Shown here piece after piece: positions 23,999-38,200 of a stretch of 64,000 nt of DNA. Position 1 is the stretch's first letter. Every line of letters begins with the position of its first letter. The position numbers and the translations under genes are program-made. Where the stretch lies: assembly GCF_010389155.1 (NCBI RefSeq), contig NC_057769.1:30070735-30134734 (forward strand). Reading direction: 5' to 3'. The DNA comes from Erigeron canadensis. Its lineage: Eukaryota; Streptophyta; Magnoliopsida; Asterales; Asteraceae. The notes beneath the pieces are model-generated. The model was given only the letters and a program-made list of their open reading frames with translations. It made no database searches and had not been told where the DNA came from.

Positions 23999-24664
23999 TG
24001 TTGGGTTACATAACTATTATCAAATCAAATCACAAAGCACGCAACGAAAGACAAGATCTATGTAGTTTAATTAATTAACCAAAGTATAGAATGTGTACCT
24101 TAAATTGGAGAGAATAAGTAAGAAACCTTTATGATAAGGTTTGAATTAAACCTCTCTACGATTGCACACACGACGTTGGAATGTATGTATGCTAGTACTT
24201 GATCACGAACCGAACACTCTAAATTTCGACCCAATCAAAAACCCAAAACCCTTTTTTCTTGATGATGTCGATCGAACCAAAGAGGAGAGGAGAAGAAGAG
24301 ATTTTTAGGGTTTTAGAAAACCTAATGAATTGTGTGTAGAAAACAATTAACTTAGGCCTCTATTTATAGTGTTTAGGAAACTTGATGACCAAGTTTAGGG
24401 TTTTTGAAACCCTTGGACGATCGCCCCCCCCCCCCCCTCTAGACTATTCTAGAGGGTTTCCTAATTCCAACTCTTCTTCGTTAAGTCCGTTAGTTAAGTA
24501 CCGTTAACTTTTAACGGACCTCCGTTATTTTTCGTGATCAAATTAATCAATAAATTACATTTAATATATTAATTAATTTATAGTTCCATTCACGTTGAGG
24601 TGTGACCCCGTAGGCTTAAATACTTTCCGGACATACCTTCATTTTACGTGATCATATAGTAACA
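23999..24664 (-). repeat. 5' LTR of the copia element with promoter
   Basis: 666 bp. The TATA box CTATAAATAG on the minus strand is at 24360-24369, placing a transcription start near 24330 inside the LTR, as expected for the R boundary. It contains a C-run at about 24424-24437. Confidence 0.93.
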
Positions 24665-24696
24665 AAAGGTGCACCTTATCAAATATAGTATATTAA

Positions 24697-25740
24697 CTAA
24701 TTTTGTAATTCACCATCTATCTTGATGCCGGGGATATGTGAGATTTTGGGCCAATAGCTGAAAGAGCCTCTTCCACTTTTAATTGTCTTTTCTTTGAGGT
24801 TGAGGCATCCTATAATTGTTAATCTCAATAGTGAAGTCAACGGCTTCTCTGGTAGATCTTTTAGCTTTGGGCAATATGTTATCTGAGGTGAGGTGTTGGA
24901 GTCCCACCGAAACTGTTTCTAATTTCTGAAATCCAATGCGAGAGAAATAAGATTTGAAGGAATAAGATGATGAGACAATCGACTCAAATTCCTCACCTCA
25001 TATCCCCTACTGCAATCTAATGTTAGGTCAACAAGAGAGATCTGGAAAATTGAGGGGCCCACTCTGATTTTCGGCTTCTTCAACCACCCTATTACAAGAG
25101 TACTCATCTTTGGAGGCCAATGTCCACGTGAAAAACGACCATCCATACTTGGACAATACGCAATTGTCACATTTCCATACAATCAGGAAGGTGAGGTGAA
25201 TAGAGTTCAATAAACTATTCATTGATTTCAAATGTAGCCAGCCATCTAAAAATACTTCCTTACAATCTTCGATAAAAAGCAACTTGCGCTTTTGCATTTC
25301 TCCCCCTCCCCTTTCGTCAGTCAGGAAGGAGACACTTGTAATTGAACTACAGTTTCTAATTTCCAATGTCTCAATGCTACCTAGACAGCTACAATCCTTC
25401 AAATTGTCACAATCCTTTAGTCTCAAAATCTGATGTTAGCATATTGCTTCTACAATCCTCCTCTCTCCTAATCTCACCAATTTCAAACATCCATTTACTT
25501 CTAAGTACCTTAAATGTGTAAGAACCTTACTTGCCTCTTGTACTGATTCCCACGTGTATCTTATTCCATTACAACTATTGACCCTTGCATGTTCGAGTTC
25601 CATTACAACTATTGACCCTTGCATGTTTGAGTTCCCCAAGATTCTTCATAACACCTCTCCACACCTCATCACTAAGACCTAGAATATTATTTATCACCAA
25701 ATTGATGACTGATGATGTTACACGAACCATACTCACCATC
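24697..25740 (-). pseudogene. NLR (CC-NBS-LRR type) C-terminal LRR fragment
   Basis: Read on the minus strand: ILGLSDEVWRGVMKNLGELK near 25690-25630, THLRYLEVNGCLKLVRLGE, then LRR-like segments (LKDCDNLKDCSCLGSIETLEI, NCSSITSVSF), SLVDLTLDCSRGYEVRNLSR, SHHLIPSNLISLALDFRN, and the C-terminal WPKISHIPGIKID with a stop at 24697-24699. The order and the ending match the LRR end of CNL immune receptors; NB-ARC and CC regions are absent. The frame is broken by a 34-bp tandem duplication near 25568-25633 and by further shifts (for example between the frames at 25028-25426 and 24919-25182). The copia element inserted only about 30 bp after the stop. It is a relic, not a working receptor. Confidence 0.85.
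25564..25633. repeat. 34-bp tandem duplication in the NLR relic
   Basis: TGTTCGAGTTCCATTACAAC and the following 14 bases repeat directly (second copy begins TGTTTGAG). Thirty-four is not a multiple of three, so the duplication shifts the LRR frame. Confidence 0.9.
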
Positions 25741-26226
25741 ACCACATCCATTTATTCTTAGTTTTGCAAAAGATTTGAGCGAAATTCCTAGTTACACCAT
25801 ATGGGCTGATTTTTGTTCTATTCGTACAAAAAATTTTATCTTTCTCTCACTTCACGTCCGCACCTATTTTTCAACATATACCCATTAGTCTATTACCAAA
25901 TCCAACTACAAAACAATCATCAATTTATCGAAAGTTACTCGCCTGAAGAATCTTGTTTCATTTCAATCAACATCAGTTCAAACACTCGTCCAAATATGTT
26001 ATTTACATACAAAGCTAATGAAGATAAAACGAACCCAATAAAATTCAAGGTGCCCAAAACCAGAGGCGGTGCTATTCTCACAAATTCTATGCTCATAATT
26101 GACCAAATACTACAAAATTTACAACCTGATATTTTACATACAATCACTACTTAAAATCTGCAGATTAAATTCCTCATAGTACACTTTAAGTTAACCCCTC
26201 TACATGTAGAAAATCTGACCAAAAAA
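25741..26226 (-). other. 3' flank and probable 3'UTR of CALS9
   Basis: Downstream of the CALS9 stop codon at 26227-26229. Open frames on both strands here look like chance. No clear polyadenylation signal was singled out. Confidence 0.5.
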
Positions 26227-29200
26227 CTATAATCCTGAATTTGGGTTATTTCCAGCAAGAATGAGGGAAATTTCCAAACCCCGACTAAACGCTTGGTTGA
26301 ACATAAGCCGTGTTTGAAATGTTGAGATAAAAGGGAACCATGAACACAAGGCAATGGGTACAAATATCAGCATTCCCATTCCAGCATCAAATAACCTAGC
26401 AAGAGACCGCACAGATTTCCACAGCCCAATCTTTTTCAACACTGGTTTCCAAGCCACACAGATCTGAACGGAAAAAAAACATGAGTAGAAAATGAGATTA
26501 ACGTTCCCCACTCATGTGCACAAAAGTAATGAGACCCAAAAAAGAAAAGCCAAATAAAGAAAACATACCGAAAGTATTCCCCAACCAGTGGGTACAAATG
26601 CTAAGATGCTAGCAAATATGTCGGTAATAGTAAGCTCTGTGAGCACAACAGCAACAGCTATTCCAGCAATTGCTAGCATGAAGGCAACACCTTGTACAAA
26701 TCGCAAGATCAGTTGGAAATTGACTGATATTTTCTGGCTGAATGTGAAAATCTGTATACATAAAAGCAAGAAGATAAAAAAGACCCATATTAGAGATTAT
26801 CCAATTTGCTACAAGGTAATATAACATTACAAAATTCAATGTCATTTTCTGTACCTTGAATAAGAATATCAGCCCCACAAGTACAAGCCAAGAAAATCCA
26901 TACACCTGCACATATATATGTACACTAAGCAAAATGACATAATTGAAAAGCTCGGTTACATGATGAAAAAAATACCTACCGACAAAGACGTATTTGAGCC
27001 TTGCACATCCAATTTGTAAACAACACCGTATTGAAAGATAAAGAAGCGTAGACTTAAAATGGTCTCCATAATCCTTCCCCCAAGTGTTCGGATATGAGAC
27101 TGCAAAAAATTACAATTTCATAAAAGTTGATCAGCCTGGCAGAGTTACAAGTTAATAACATGCAAGAAAATATCATAACCACGTGTATTACTCCACAATG
27201 TATAGATACAAGACAACATAAAAATGACAAAAAGTTATATTCATACCAATTCTTCATCCCACCATGCTTCCCAACTTTCTTCACCTTTGACACCGATTCC
27301 TCCCCTATAAAAGAGCCAATTTGTCCAATCGCGGAAGTCCTCAACCGTCCTACACAATCTCAAAAGACAGTAAATAAAACAAATAAAATAAAAAAGAAGA
27401 TGATGCACAACTCCAATTAGCAAACACCATAACTTACTTTTGCCATTCAAAACCTGAGGGATTAAACATATACGGAGCAAAAAGCCACGATATTGCCATA
27501 AACCAGCTGCTAACACTAAGAAGAATGTAGCCTACTACACCAGCTTCATTGAACCCATACGCACTATACACTACTAGCAATAGAACAACTTCCAATCTGT
27601 TTCAACAATTTTATATGTATCAAAAGCCTGAGCGCATATGAATGTAAACAAGATCTAGATACACACACATGCACACACACACACATATATATAAGAGAGA
27701 GAGAGAGAGAGAGAGAGGTACGCTTTGACAAAATGGCTGCGTGAATAAAGCCTGTAGTTCTCTGAAAATCTAATGTGGCGCACGACAAAGCCCCGACCAG
27801 TTGCATGATACTGTTTTGAAATTTGAATTTTGTTAGGTTAAAAGGAAGACATAAGGTAGACGAGACATATTTGATCCATTTACATATGCAAACATTGAAC
27901 TGGGTTATATCTCATCTGTCAAAATGGGTAGAACAATAAATACAAAAGTAAAATCTGAAAGAAAGAGTTAAATAATTTGATAGAAAGAGTTGAATGTCTC
28001 CCCATTAATGTTCAAGGTCAATCCAGCCCATTTTAACATGAACCCGTTTTGACCCATTACCCAACCTGCCTATTGTCACCTTTAGAATAGAGCAAGAAAG
28101 AAAGGATAAATAGAATAGACCTTTGCACCACCATGAAGAATGGTTCGGCCAAAGTAATGTGTTCTTGTGCCCAAAGAAAACGTGAAGAAAACGGTACACA
28201 GCTGAAATTGCATGGTGATAAAACTAACAACAGCCTGTGACACCATTAAAAAAAAAAGATCACATAAGGAGCAGATTAAGTAATAAAAACAATCTGCATG
28301 CACATAGACAAATAAGCATACCCTCAAGAATCCTTGCTCCAAGATAAAACCCAAAACCATGGGTATAGCGGTGAAGACACCAATCTGAAATAGGAACTGT
28401 GTATTCAAAGCTGCATTTAGAGCTCTGTTGTCTAATACGTCGGCTCTGTTTTGGATATCTTCACCAACTCCAGACAATGCCTGAAACACGAATGTATATA
28501 ACTTCAAAAGATACTTCAAAACTCTACTAAAAAAATATATAACCAAAACTATACTACTTACCAAATACAATTTGCCATACAGAAAAAAGTACACAGTAAT
28601 CACCGTTAACTGCACACAGATCACGAAACTAGTTAGGGGGACAAACGAAACGTTTAACATTGATTTGATGCGTGCACAAGCTCCTAATGATTGGAAATTT
28701 AAATAATTATAATGTAGGTGAATACCATGGTACAAAAGTAGAATCCAACAGTTGTAAAGTAGAATGAAAGCATTCGGAAGAAATCAAACAACTGTCCAAG
28801 TCTGTATATATCCCTACTAAGAACCTGCTCGCCATTTCCACCCGCCACTTTTCCTTCAAACAGTGCAATCTGATTGAGCCCAACATCACGTCCCTTGCCA
28901 ACTTGTATGTACTCATGATGAGTGATATTTCCTTGCCTCAAAGTTGAATTAAAACCTGCAGTTTAAATGTCAGATCTATGGTTTCATGAAGCGGAATAAT
29001 AGTTAAAATGTTCTAAAAGTAATTAAAAAAAAAAAACACAAAAATACCGGCATAAATATCTTCGCTAATGTTGATCACACGAGATGCTTTGCTAATACCA
29101 CCCCGTGTTATATGGAACACTCTATCAAATACATCTGGGTGGCCATAATGCATGCGAACCCTGATCACATTTTAAAGTGAAATCATGATGAAGTACATAA

Positions 29201-32200
29201 ATAGCTTATTAAACTATAAAAAACTTTGAACTTACTTTAATGGTGTTGCCAAAACGCGCTGTCCAAGAGTAACGAAACTTGTTTCTTGATTGGACATGAA
29301 AGAAGCTAAAGAAGAGACACTGCATAAATGGTTTAAAAATTAAAACTGTTTATTCACAAGAATGCATATGTCAAGAAAAATACATTAATTAATATATATA
29401 CCTCCCCGTAAACACATGCTCTCTCACACCAAGAATTGTAACAGGATGGATACCATGATAAGCATGAAATTCCTCCAGAAGATTTCTCATCTTTAAAGCT
29501 TCTTCAAAATAGTTGTCCTAAAAACAAATAGATGGATGCTAATTAATATCTAAACACAAAGATGATAAAGAAATCACATATGTAGTATTACTATTACCTG
29601 ATTCATGTCTATAGTTTGAAGAGCATTTCCACGGGTGAATACAATCGCATGATTTTGATTTTCTGGTTTTCCTTCACCAAGTTTGGGATTCCCAGGCAAT
29701 TTTATTGAATATACTTCCTACACAATGAATACTTCCATATTAACAAATAATTAAGCCAAAGTTAATGGTCATTTGGATTCAATACACAACAATAACCAAT
29801 CCCACAAGTGTGCAGGGTATGGGGATCTAATACACAATAGCAAAATAGTAAAACTGATTGAGTATGAGCAATCAGAAGAACATCATGATATGAACCAGAA
29901 GCCCAACAATGTTAAGTATCGATTTATAATAATTGTCTTGTTATTCTTGGAAGTTACTTGTTCTCCAAGATTCAGTCAAGCCTGTCTACAAATAAGGCTG
30001 CCATTAGAGTTAAATTTCAAGATTTTTAATTAATTGTTCTTAGGAGCTTAGGGATACTGGGGCATTAATCCTTAAAACGGGCTACTAGAGCGTATCTAGA
30101 TTATCTATTAATAGTAACAGCCGCTCCTGTTGGCTTTTGTTCGTGTTATTCAATTGTGTTTTGCTGTTTAGCTTGGTGTCCATCAGGGGTATAGTTCATC
30201 GCGCACTGTTCATCCAATGGAATTCGCATTGAAGAAGATTATGACAATTAGCCTAGAAGGCAATGTTAAAGAATATTGATTCGTTTCAAATCTTATTCGA
30301 TCTGGTTAAAAATTTTGAAGAAATTTCAGAGATTACGCTACATACCTATTCATCTGTGGTTTAGAACCTGAAATTAGGGAAATATTGTTAAATGGCATCA
30401 ATATAGCTGCTCTAAAGTGAAAGATCTGATTTCATTGGCCTTAAAAAGTTGAATCTCATGGCTTGCAAGATTCTTTCTCAACGTTTGATCCTACTTCTTT
30501 TTATAAAAAAGATTTGGATTTAAATATTAAAATAGAACAGAACAAAGCTGATTTTAGTGCTGGTGTTAGAGGTATGGAAGACATTGAAGGTACAAAGTCA
30601 ACACAATAAGACCAAGAAGAAAGTAACAAGGAGGCCGAGGAAGTAACCATATTGGTTGTTCAACCAGAGGTGGTGGAAGATATTAGTGAAGATTGTGGTA
30701 CTCTAGCAGAGGTTCGTGGTAGCCCATTTATAGAATAACAAAATGATTTTGTAGTGAAGTCTTCTAATTAAATGTTTTGGGGCTGGTCGATTGTAGCCAA
30801 AACCAGAAACTTTGGCCAATGTGGAGGAGATGACGAGAATGTTAAGGGAGGCCAGGTCATTCTTTTTGAAGAGCCATGGGGTCACTTCAGATGACCTGAT
30901 ATTATTGCTGGACATAGTGTTCAAAGAAAGATATGGGATCTCAGAATTTCAAGATTGTTTGGAGCAACACCTTGAGGACAAGGTGTTTTGGGGGGAAGGA
31001 GGCAATGATATGAACCAGAAGTCCAAGGGTTCTAAGTGTCAATTTATAATAATTGTCTTGTTATTCTTGGAAGTTATTTGTTCTCCAAGATTATGTCAAG
31101 TCTGTCTACAAATAAGGCCGCCAGCCATTAGGAACTTAGGGCCACTGGGGCATTAATCCAGAAAACGAGTCTACTGAAGCTTATCCAGATTATCTATTAA
31201 TTGCTACAGCCGACTTCCGTTGGCTTTGTTCGTGATATTCAAATGTGTTTTGCTGTTTAGCTTGTTTGTATCACATCAAAAGAGGATAGAGATAAGAGAT
31301 GAAAGCATAATACGTATAACGTAAAAAGAAGGGGCCTATCCACAGAAAAATAAAGGAAAACAATGAAAATTATTAACCTTGTCTTTCCCGTTAATATCAC
31401 CCTTAACGAGTTTAGAGAAGTACTCTTTGTTACCAGCAGTCAAAGTCTCCACTTCATCAATGAAAGCAACTCGAAGTGCTTCATTTCTGGAAGACAGCCA
31501 CATATATATTGATTATAACAGATTATCATCAAGGAACTTGATATCACAAAATTGCAAGAAACTATATATATATTTGCCAGATAAAGCTAAAACTAGAAAT
31601 CAGAAACATAAAAATCTCACCTTTGCAATAACAAGCCAATATCAGCAGCCTCGGGCTTTTGATCTTCTTTCTGTTTCCCATATATCTGACACGTCACAAC
31701 ATACGTAAATTTTAGGTCCGCATGAGCTCTTGCTTCAGGAGAAAACTCAAATCCTTTAGTATCGGTTGCTTCATTATCGGTAACTGGCGCTTCCATATCT
31801 AGCATAAAAGTAAAAATTAAAGTACGTCTGATGTGATAGCCTTAAAATAATAAAATACAAACTTTCAGGAAGCCGAACCTCCAACAGTCATTCTTTCCAG
31901 ATAAGCTTGAAGCATTAGAGCTTTTCGGTAATACATCATTCCTCGCACTGAATATATGTTTTAACAAAAACTAGGTGTCACGTAAACAGGAAACACAATC
32001 TGGAAATTCAACAGAATTACAGTAGGATTTATGGAACCAGGCTATGTCAACTAAATAAAATAATGTTTTATACCAGTTCGTGCCAGTGTTTGTCCACGAT
32101 ATGATGCCCAGAACCGAAGTTCAAGGTTATCGTCTGGATTATCAATTAGAACCGACTCATGAGTGTTTTCATCACGACCAATCCGTGCAAGAAAATTTTT

Positions 32201-35200
32201 CCATTCATCTGCAAAATCCAAAAGGGCATCCATATAGACTGGTACTCAAAGCCATTAAATATATACACATTTGAAAGTGAAAATACCTGGATAAATCTTT
32301 TGAAGATAAAATAAAATCGAAATCCCATCTTCATTTTTCTTAAGAAGCTCATTCATACTATAGAGAACAGTCTCCGAATAATATGGAGTGAAAACGCTGA
32401 TAATTTCAGAATCTCCATCAGTACCAAAGGGGTAGCTTATAATCACATGTATCAGAATACTAGTATTGAAATGAAGCACCAGCAAACAATAAAAGTGATA
32501 ATTTACCTGAAAGATAACATTTCTCGAACAGGCTTGGTTCTGGGCATGGACATGAAAAGTGAATTCGTGAAGAACTCCAACCTGCGTCTAGCCTCTAGGT
32601 TTCTAGGGACATTTACTGCTGAATCCTTGATAGTGAAAAGCGAATGTAACCTCCGAATTTGTGACCTCTTTAGACAAATATATGAGTATGAGATTTAATG
32701 TCGAATATAGAATAACATGAAAAGTAAAAGTCAACTAACACAACATTGAATATTACTGAAGTCTACATACCAATTCAGGATCTTTTGGCCACTTTAACTT
32801 CGAAAACAGGCGACCTTCCTGCCTTGCTTTTAACAAGAAATTCCAAGTGGCATAGTTTTCTCTACAAAATTTTAACATGATCTGTCAATTTTATGTTAAC
32901 GTAGAAAAGAGGTAAGATGTACATATGCACGCACCTCATATTGACACTAAAAAAATCGAGCTTAATAACATCATAAAGATCAAGAGCAGCATTGACTGCA
33001 CCACTCTCCAGTTCAGGTGTTCCAACTTCTTTCTGTGCATACAAAATGGAAACCACATTATTGTCATACAAAGTGAATGAAAAGAAATAGGCTATAACGT
33101 ACAAATACATACCAAAATTCCTGTAAGTGCAGTAACTTTTTGAATTACAAGAGCCAACTTTTTCAGTTGGAAGTCGGCATAGACGCTTCCTTTCACTATA
33201 CTTGCTCTAATGTCTTCATATATTCTTTCAACCCTACAAAAGACATGTAGATGAAAAGCTAAACAAATGCACTAAGACAATAAAAGGACCACTATTTTAA
33301 GAACAAATAACTTATAATATAAAAGTGGTAAAGTTAGCAAATCAGGTGGGACAGTTAAAGGGCCACGACCAGATCAGGTTACAACCAGTCATTTTTAATT
33401 ATGAGCCAGAACAGGCCAGATAGGGTTGGCCTGCATGAACAATTCTAACATATTTACAGATCATAACGTGTTATGATAACAAAAGTTTTGTCACAATATA
33501 AAACTGAAAATTTGTATACAAAATGGTTTAGCAGATTGCATATACTTAAAATAGACTTTGGGTTACTTTCAGCCCAATAGATCAGTATCAAATGGGTCAA
33601 AATTGCCAGCTTTACAATATATGAATCTAAACACTTCGGTCAGCACCTACCACAATTTTCCATCATCATCCAAAACTGAAGTCAAAATTAACTTGATGGT
33701 ATAAAAGCACTCTTCAACTGCATACTTCATGTAGTCGTCCCTTGAAATCCTATCCCACAGCTCATCTTGCGTGTCACTCTCTCCAGCAATGTCTTTTGCA
33801 AGGAATATCTGCATATGACAAAGAGAGCATATAAAACAAGGAAACTAAAAAAAGAAAAGCCAAAATATGAAACTTCAAGAATGACCTTGCTAGCTAGGAG
33901 GAAAAGTGGCCACTGAACCATAGGAACAGACCCAGAATTCTTTGGCATTTGCAGCAATTCCATTTCCCTGGGAAATAATATGCATTGAAGTAGGATGAGA
34001 AAAAAGCCATTACCCAGTAAGTCCTGTTATTATAGCAGTAAAACACTCACAAATTGGTAATGTAATCTTCTTCTCGCAGATTATTCACAATCTCATTCCA
34101 AAAGGGTGAAAATCGTGAAGCATCAAACTTGTTTTTTGCCAAAACCTTAACATAATGGAGAACATAAAATTTCATTTAAGAAGGGAAAGAAAGCAACAAG
34201 TCAAAGGAGCTGGAAATGATAGTATAGTTTAATGCAACTTACCTGACCAGTTAGTGTAAGAGAATTCCTGCAAAATGTGAATTACTCATCAATCCCACAA
34301 GCAACACTAATCCAACTATTTAACATAAAATTTCAAAATTTCTGATATAGAAAGTGACCAGGAACACCTGTTAGCTAAAGGAATATGAAGATTATCCATA
34401 AATGCCTCAGGGAACCTCTCAAAGAATTTGTGGACGGCGCCCAAAGACCTAATCTGAAAGAACAGATACAAAACAGAGGACTTGTAATTATTACATGTCC
34501 TTAGTCCTTACGACAAAGCATAAACGTAGCAGATGGATACAACAATTAGATACATACAGAAGTGAGAATAGAAAATATACACAGGAACATAAAAGTAAAG
34601 ATGATGTCATAATCCAAGATAACTACTATATGAGATTTTATTTATCAAGCATGCATGTTTTCAATACATTTACTTACCTCACCAAGACGATCTCTAGCTC
34701 CAAGCAAAAAACCCACAACAGCAGATATAATGGTGTAAAAGATGTGGATGTCTAGAAGATAGATCTGCAATTTTCAATAATAGCCAATCATGTTTAAAAA
34801 TAGACGACAGCAAATATAATGGGCTAAAACATGAGACATTAACATATTAAAAAACATCACAAAAGGAATCATTTCTTAACCAGTCACCTTCAAAACTATA
34901 CATATTACAGCTCAAGTTCAAAAACATATCTAACCATTCATAACCATTAAATACACCAAAGAATACATGTCTCGCCATCTATGTTCACCAACAAAACAAA
35001 ACAAAAAGAAAGAATAGGGAATATGAGTGGTAAAAATGCAAAACAGAGCTCATAGTAATTAGTCTTCAATCTTTCCATCACAATCAAATACAAGTTGAGG
35101 TTTAACTCATTGCTTTTGCATAAGCTCATAAAGAAGAAAAAGTGAAGGCCAACAAAATCAAAAGCTTGTCATATAAATAAAACAAATGCATAATTTGGTT

Positions 35201-38200
35201 ACAGTGTTACACTATAAGGTAGTTACAATTTTCTATCAGAAACTTAAAATATGGAATATTTTAAAAAGGTCATTTTAAAGAGAATGTTATTGAATAACTA
35301 GATAATAAAGAAAGAAAGTACAAAAGAACTTACACAAAACACCGGTGCCCACAAGCTAGCAATAGTCAAGGCATTATGGTTGTCTGAATGTTAAATGATC
35401 AGATTACTTATAAGGAAAACAATATCCCAATCCAATTAATAAAACAAAAAGGACAAACATATTAACGAAAGGAATGTAGAAAAAATGACTTCAATATCAT
35501 AAAATCTAACTTACTTTTTGATACAAAATCATGCCAGGAATAACGCAAATCTTTAATATCGATTAGCTGCCGTGTTGGTTTCACTAGGGGCCTGATCTGC
35601 ATAAAGACTCAATGACATACATATAAAAATCAAGTAATCGGAAATAATGAAAACACCTAAAATAACACTAACAACACCAAACTAGTTAATTACCTGAAGA
35701 AAATAGGCAAATGCAAACTTTCCTCCCAATACAATAAGCCAGAAAAACACATACCTGATTTTACAAGTCAGTGACATTATAACTAATTATAAATAGATGA
35801 AGGAATTGGAGAAAAAACGATGCGTTGAGATCATTACATGATATAATCTGTTGTTGCTTCATACATGCCTCTCCCAACATAATAATGCTCCTAAAAAATA
35901 AAATCAGCCGGAAAATAATATTGTTGTCAAAAATCAAAAGTAAGAGATTATGAACCATAACTCCATAAGTAGAAGTATATGAAGCTACATGGGATGGAAT
36001 GCCAACCTGATGAATCCACTTGACTAAACGAACTACAGATGAATTACCCAACCGGTCGATTAGATGGTGACATGATGGTAACCGTGCCAACGAGCTCCAG
36101 CAGAATTGAATTCCAGCATATATGCATAGAACAATTACATATATCTTGAAAACAATAGACCCCGATATTGAATTAGTCGTGTCTTGGAGGCCTTTCCTGA
36201 AAGGAGACGGAATTGATAAGAACTCTGGTAATGACTTTCACAAGCAGGCATACAGATATAAAAAACAAAGATATATAATTACTTACACATAAAGAAAGAT
36301 TATGAATATGGTAGCAAAGCTAAACCATAAAAAACGAACAAAAATCCGTGAAACAGCCAAGTGTCTTGTTGTAGAATAGGCACCGTACATCACCACAATA
36401 TCCAATACACCTGATAAAATAATCAGTAAGAAATTAAAAACATAAACTGAGAAAACACTTTTTTTTACTAAATAGGTATGCAGAGAGCGACACCTACTTT
36501 GAAAAAGCTTCATAACAAAAAAAGTTGGGCCAAGACTAAGAACTAAACGTACTGTCTTGCCATCTAGTTTTCCATCATTGAAAGCTATTATGGCAAGCGC
36601 CTGTAAAGAGGATAATGTTTAGTATCAGAAAATGTGGGAAAACCAAAGAAATTCTGACAATGTGGCCAACCTGAAACATCATGAAAAGGAATATCCATAG
36701 GCGGTGGAAACTATGGTAAAGATGAAAAAACGTCCGGTGCTCAACGAATGAGGTTTTCCCACGACGCTTACTGGCGCTAGCTTTCAATATATTCTACAGA
36801 AGAAAAGTTGAAGGTGGTCAAAGTAAGTTGCATGACAAAAACCTACGTGTTCTTTGAAAGAAAAGATGAACACATAATTACTACCGTTGACCTCCGCGAT
36901 GGCTTCAAAAGAAATGATGAATTTCTGTCTAAAGGCCAACCAAGTTTAAGACAGCTACGAGACCTACAAAAGAAATAGCATGAAACGATGTAAAGAAAAA
37001 CATTAAGCATCTTAATGATGATATTTAAAAACATAAACCTCACCAGAAGTACTCATTGAAATCATCATAATTTCTCCACGCGGAATGAGGAGCCTTCCCA
37101 TTTTCGTTGTTATCAGCCTCCTGCAATCAAGCTTAACTACTTAGCATCTCTGCAGAGCACAAAACCTAGACGTGGTCACGTGGAACAACCAGGTTCATAT
37201 AAAAAGGAATACTCCTTCAGTACGTGTCACGTCATGTTGACATGAGGCACTAATTGTCCAAAATCTATTTATGACAATAAGTGTGGAAGATATGTTTACA
37301 AGAATTTTACTTATTTAATTAATATTTATCATAACAAGCCACAAGAATTATATTATTTCAGCCACTTTGACTCTTTCCTTATTGATGATATTACACTCTT
37401 GACAACATCACAAGTCAAATGCATCAATGTATGAAATCTTGGATTAAAATTTGTAACCTGTTATAGAACTTATGACATACAACAAGATAATTCCTAACTA
37501 AACTCTTGAAATGTCAACCACACCATTTAACAAACCATCCCAAAAGTCCACTCAAAGTAATTAAGCAAGTAAAAACAAATGCCTACAGTGTCTACGTAAT
37601 TTACAGCATATGCTTACTGCCCACTACAATTATGCCTATTCTCGTCCACTAATATAATCGCAAATCAAAAAACTATAAAATGACAAAGTCAATGTACACA
37701 AGACATACTGCAGCAATAACGTCGTAAAGAGGGCAAATGACTTGTTCAAGAAATGAGACGCCATTCTCAGTAACACAGCTGACAGCTGGCTTTGCAAGTT
37801 GCTGCCTCAATATATCATCCACTTCTTCCCCCATCTGTCAATTAGACTTTTAGTTAAAACAATCTAGAACATGTGAATATGTTTTACCGACATATCTAAT
37901 AAAGCGAAAAATCCAAGCATATTTTCAGTGTTTAACAAAAATAAATAAAAAAATCTAACATCCATTACATTAAAATAATACGAAGAGTTTTGATCCCCCC
38001 CCCCCCCTTCTCCAAAAAATAATAATAAATATAAATACAAAGAGCAAAAGTTTATTTCAGATATTCCTACACGGTGAAATATGTAGCACAAGCATTCTGG
38101 GAGATATCGAACGTTGGCAGCTTCACCCCAAATCAAAAAGTACAGCGAAATAAAAAGTATTTTCTTTTCCTTGCTGACATCCGTACTGCAAAAACGAAAG

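Larger units (their letters stand above)
14740..24664 (-). mobile_element. Ty1/copia LTR retrotransposon, 9.9 kb, decayed, with nested solo LTR
   Basis: LTRs at 14740-15416 and 23999-24664 (TGTTGGG...TAACA) flank the element; a perfect 5-bp target duplication AAAGG lies at 14735-14739 and 24665-24669. On the minus strand the primer-binding site (TGGTATCAC...) abuts the LTR at about 23989-23998 and the purine tract AAGTGGGAGT abuts the other LTR at 15417-15427. Gene order on the minus strand is gag with zinc knuckle, gag-pre-integrase, integrase, RT, RNase H, the order of Ty1/copia. All coding parts carry stops and frame breaks. By eye the LTRs differ at about 13 substitutions in about 660 aligned bases plus a few indels (one of about 16 bp), roughly 2%, so the insertion is fairly recent. 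A 2381-bp solo LTR of another family interrupts it at 20399-22779. Confidence 0.95.

Noticed and set aside
25813..26154. 113-codon plus-strand frame
   Set aside because: Located in the CALS9 3' flank; no recognisable content.
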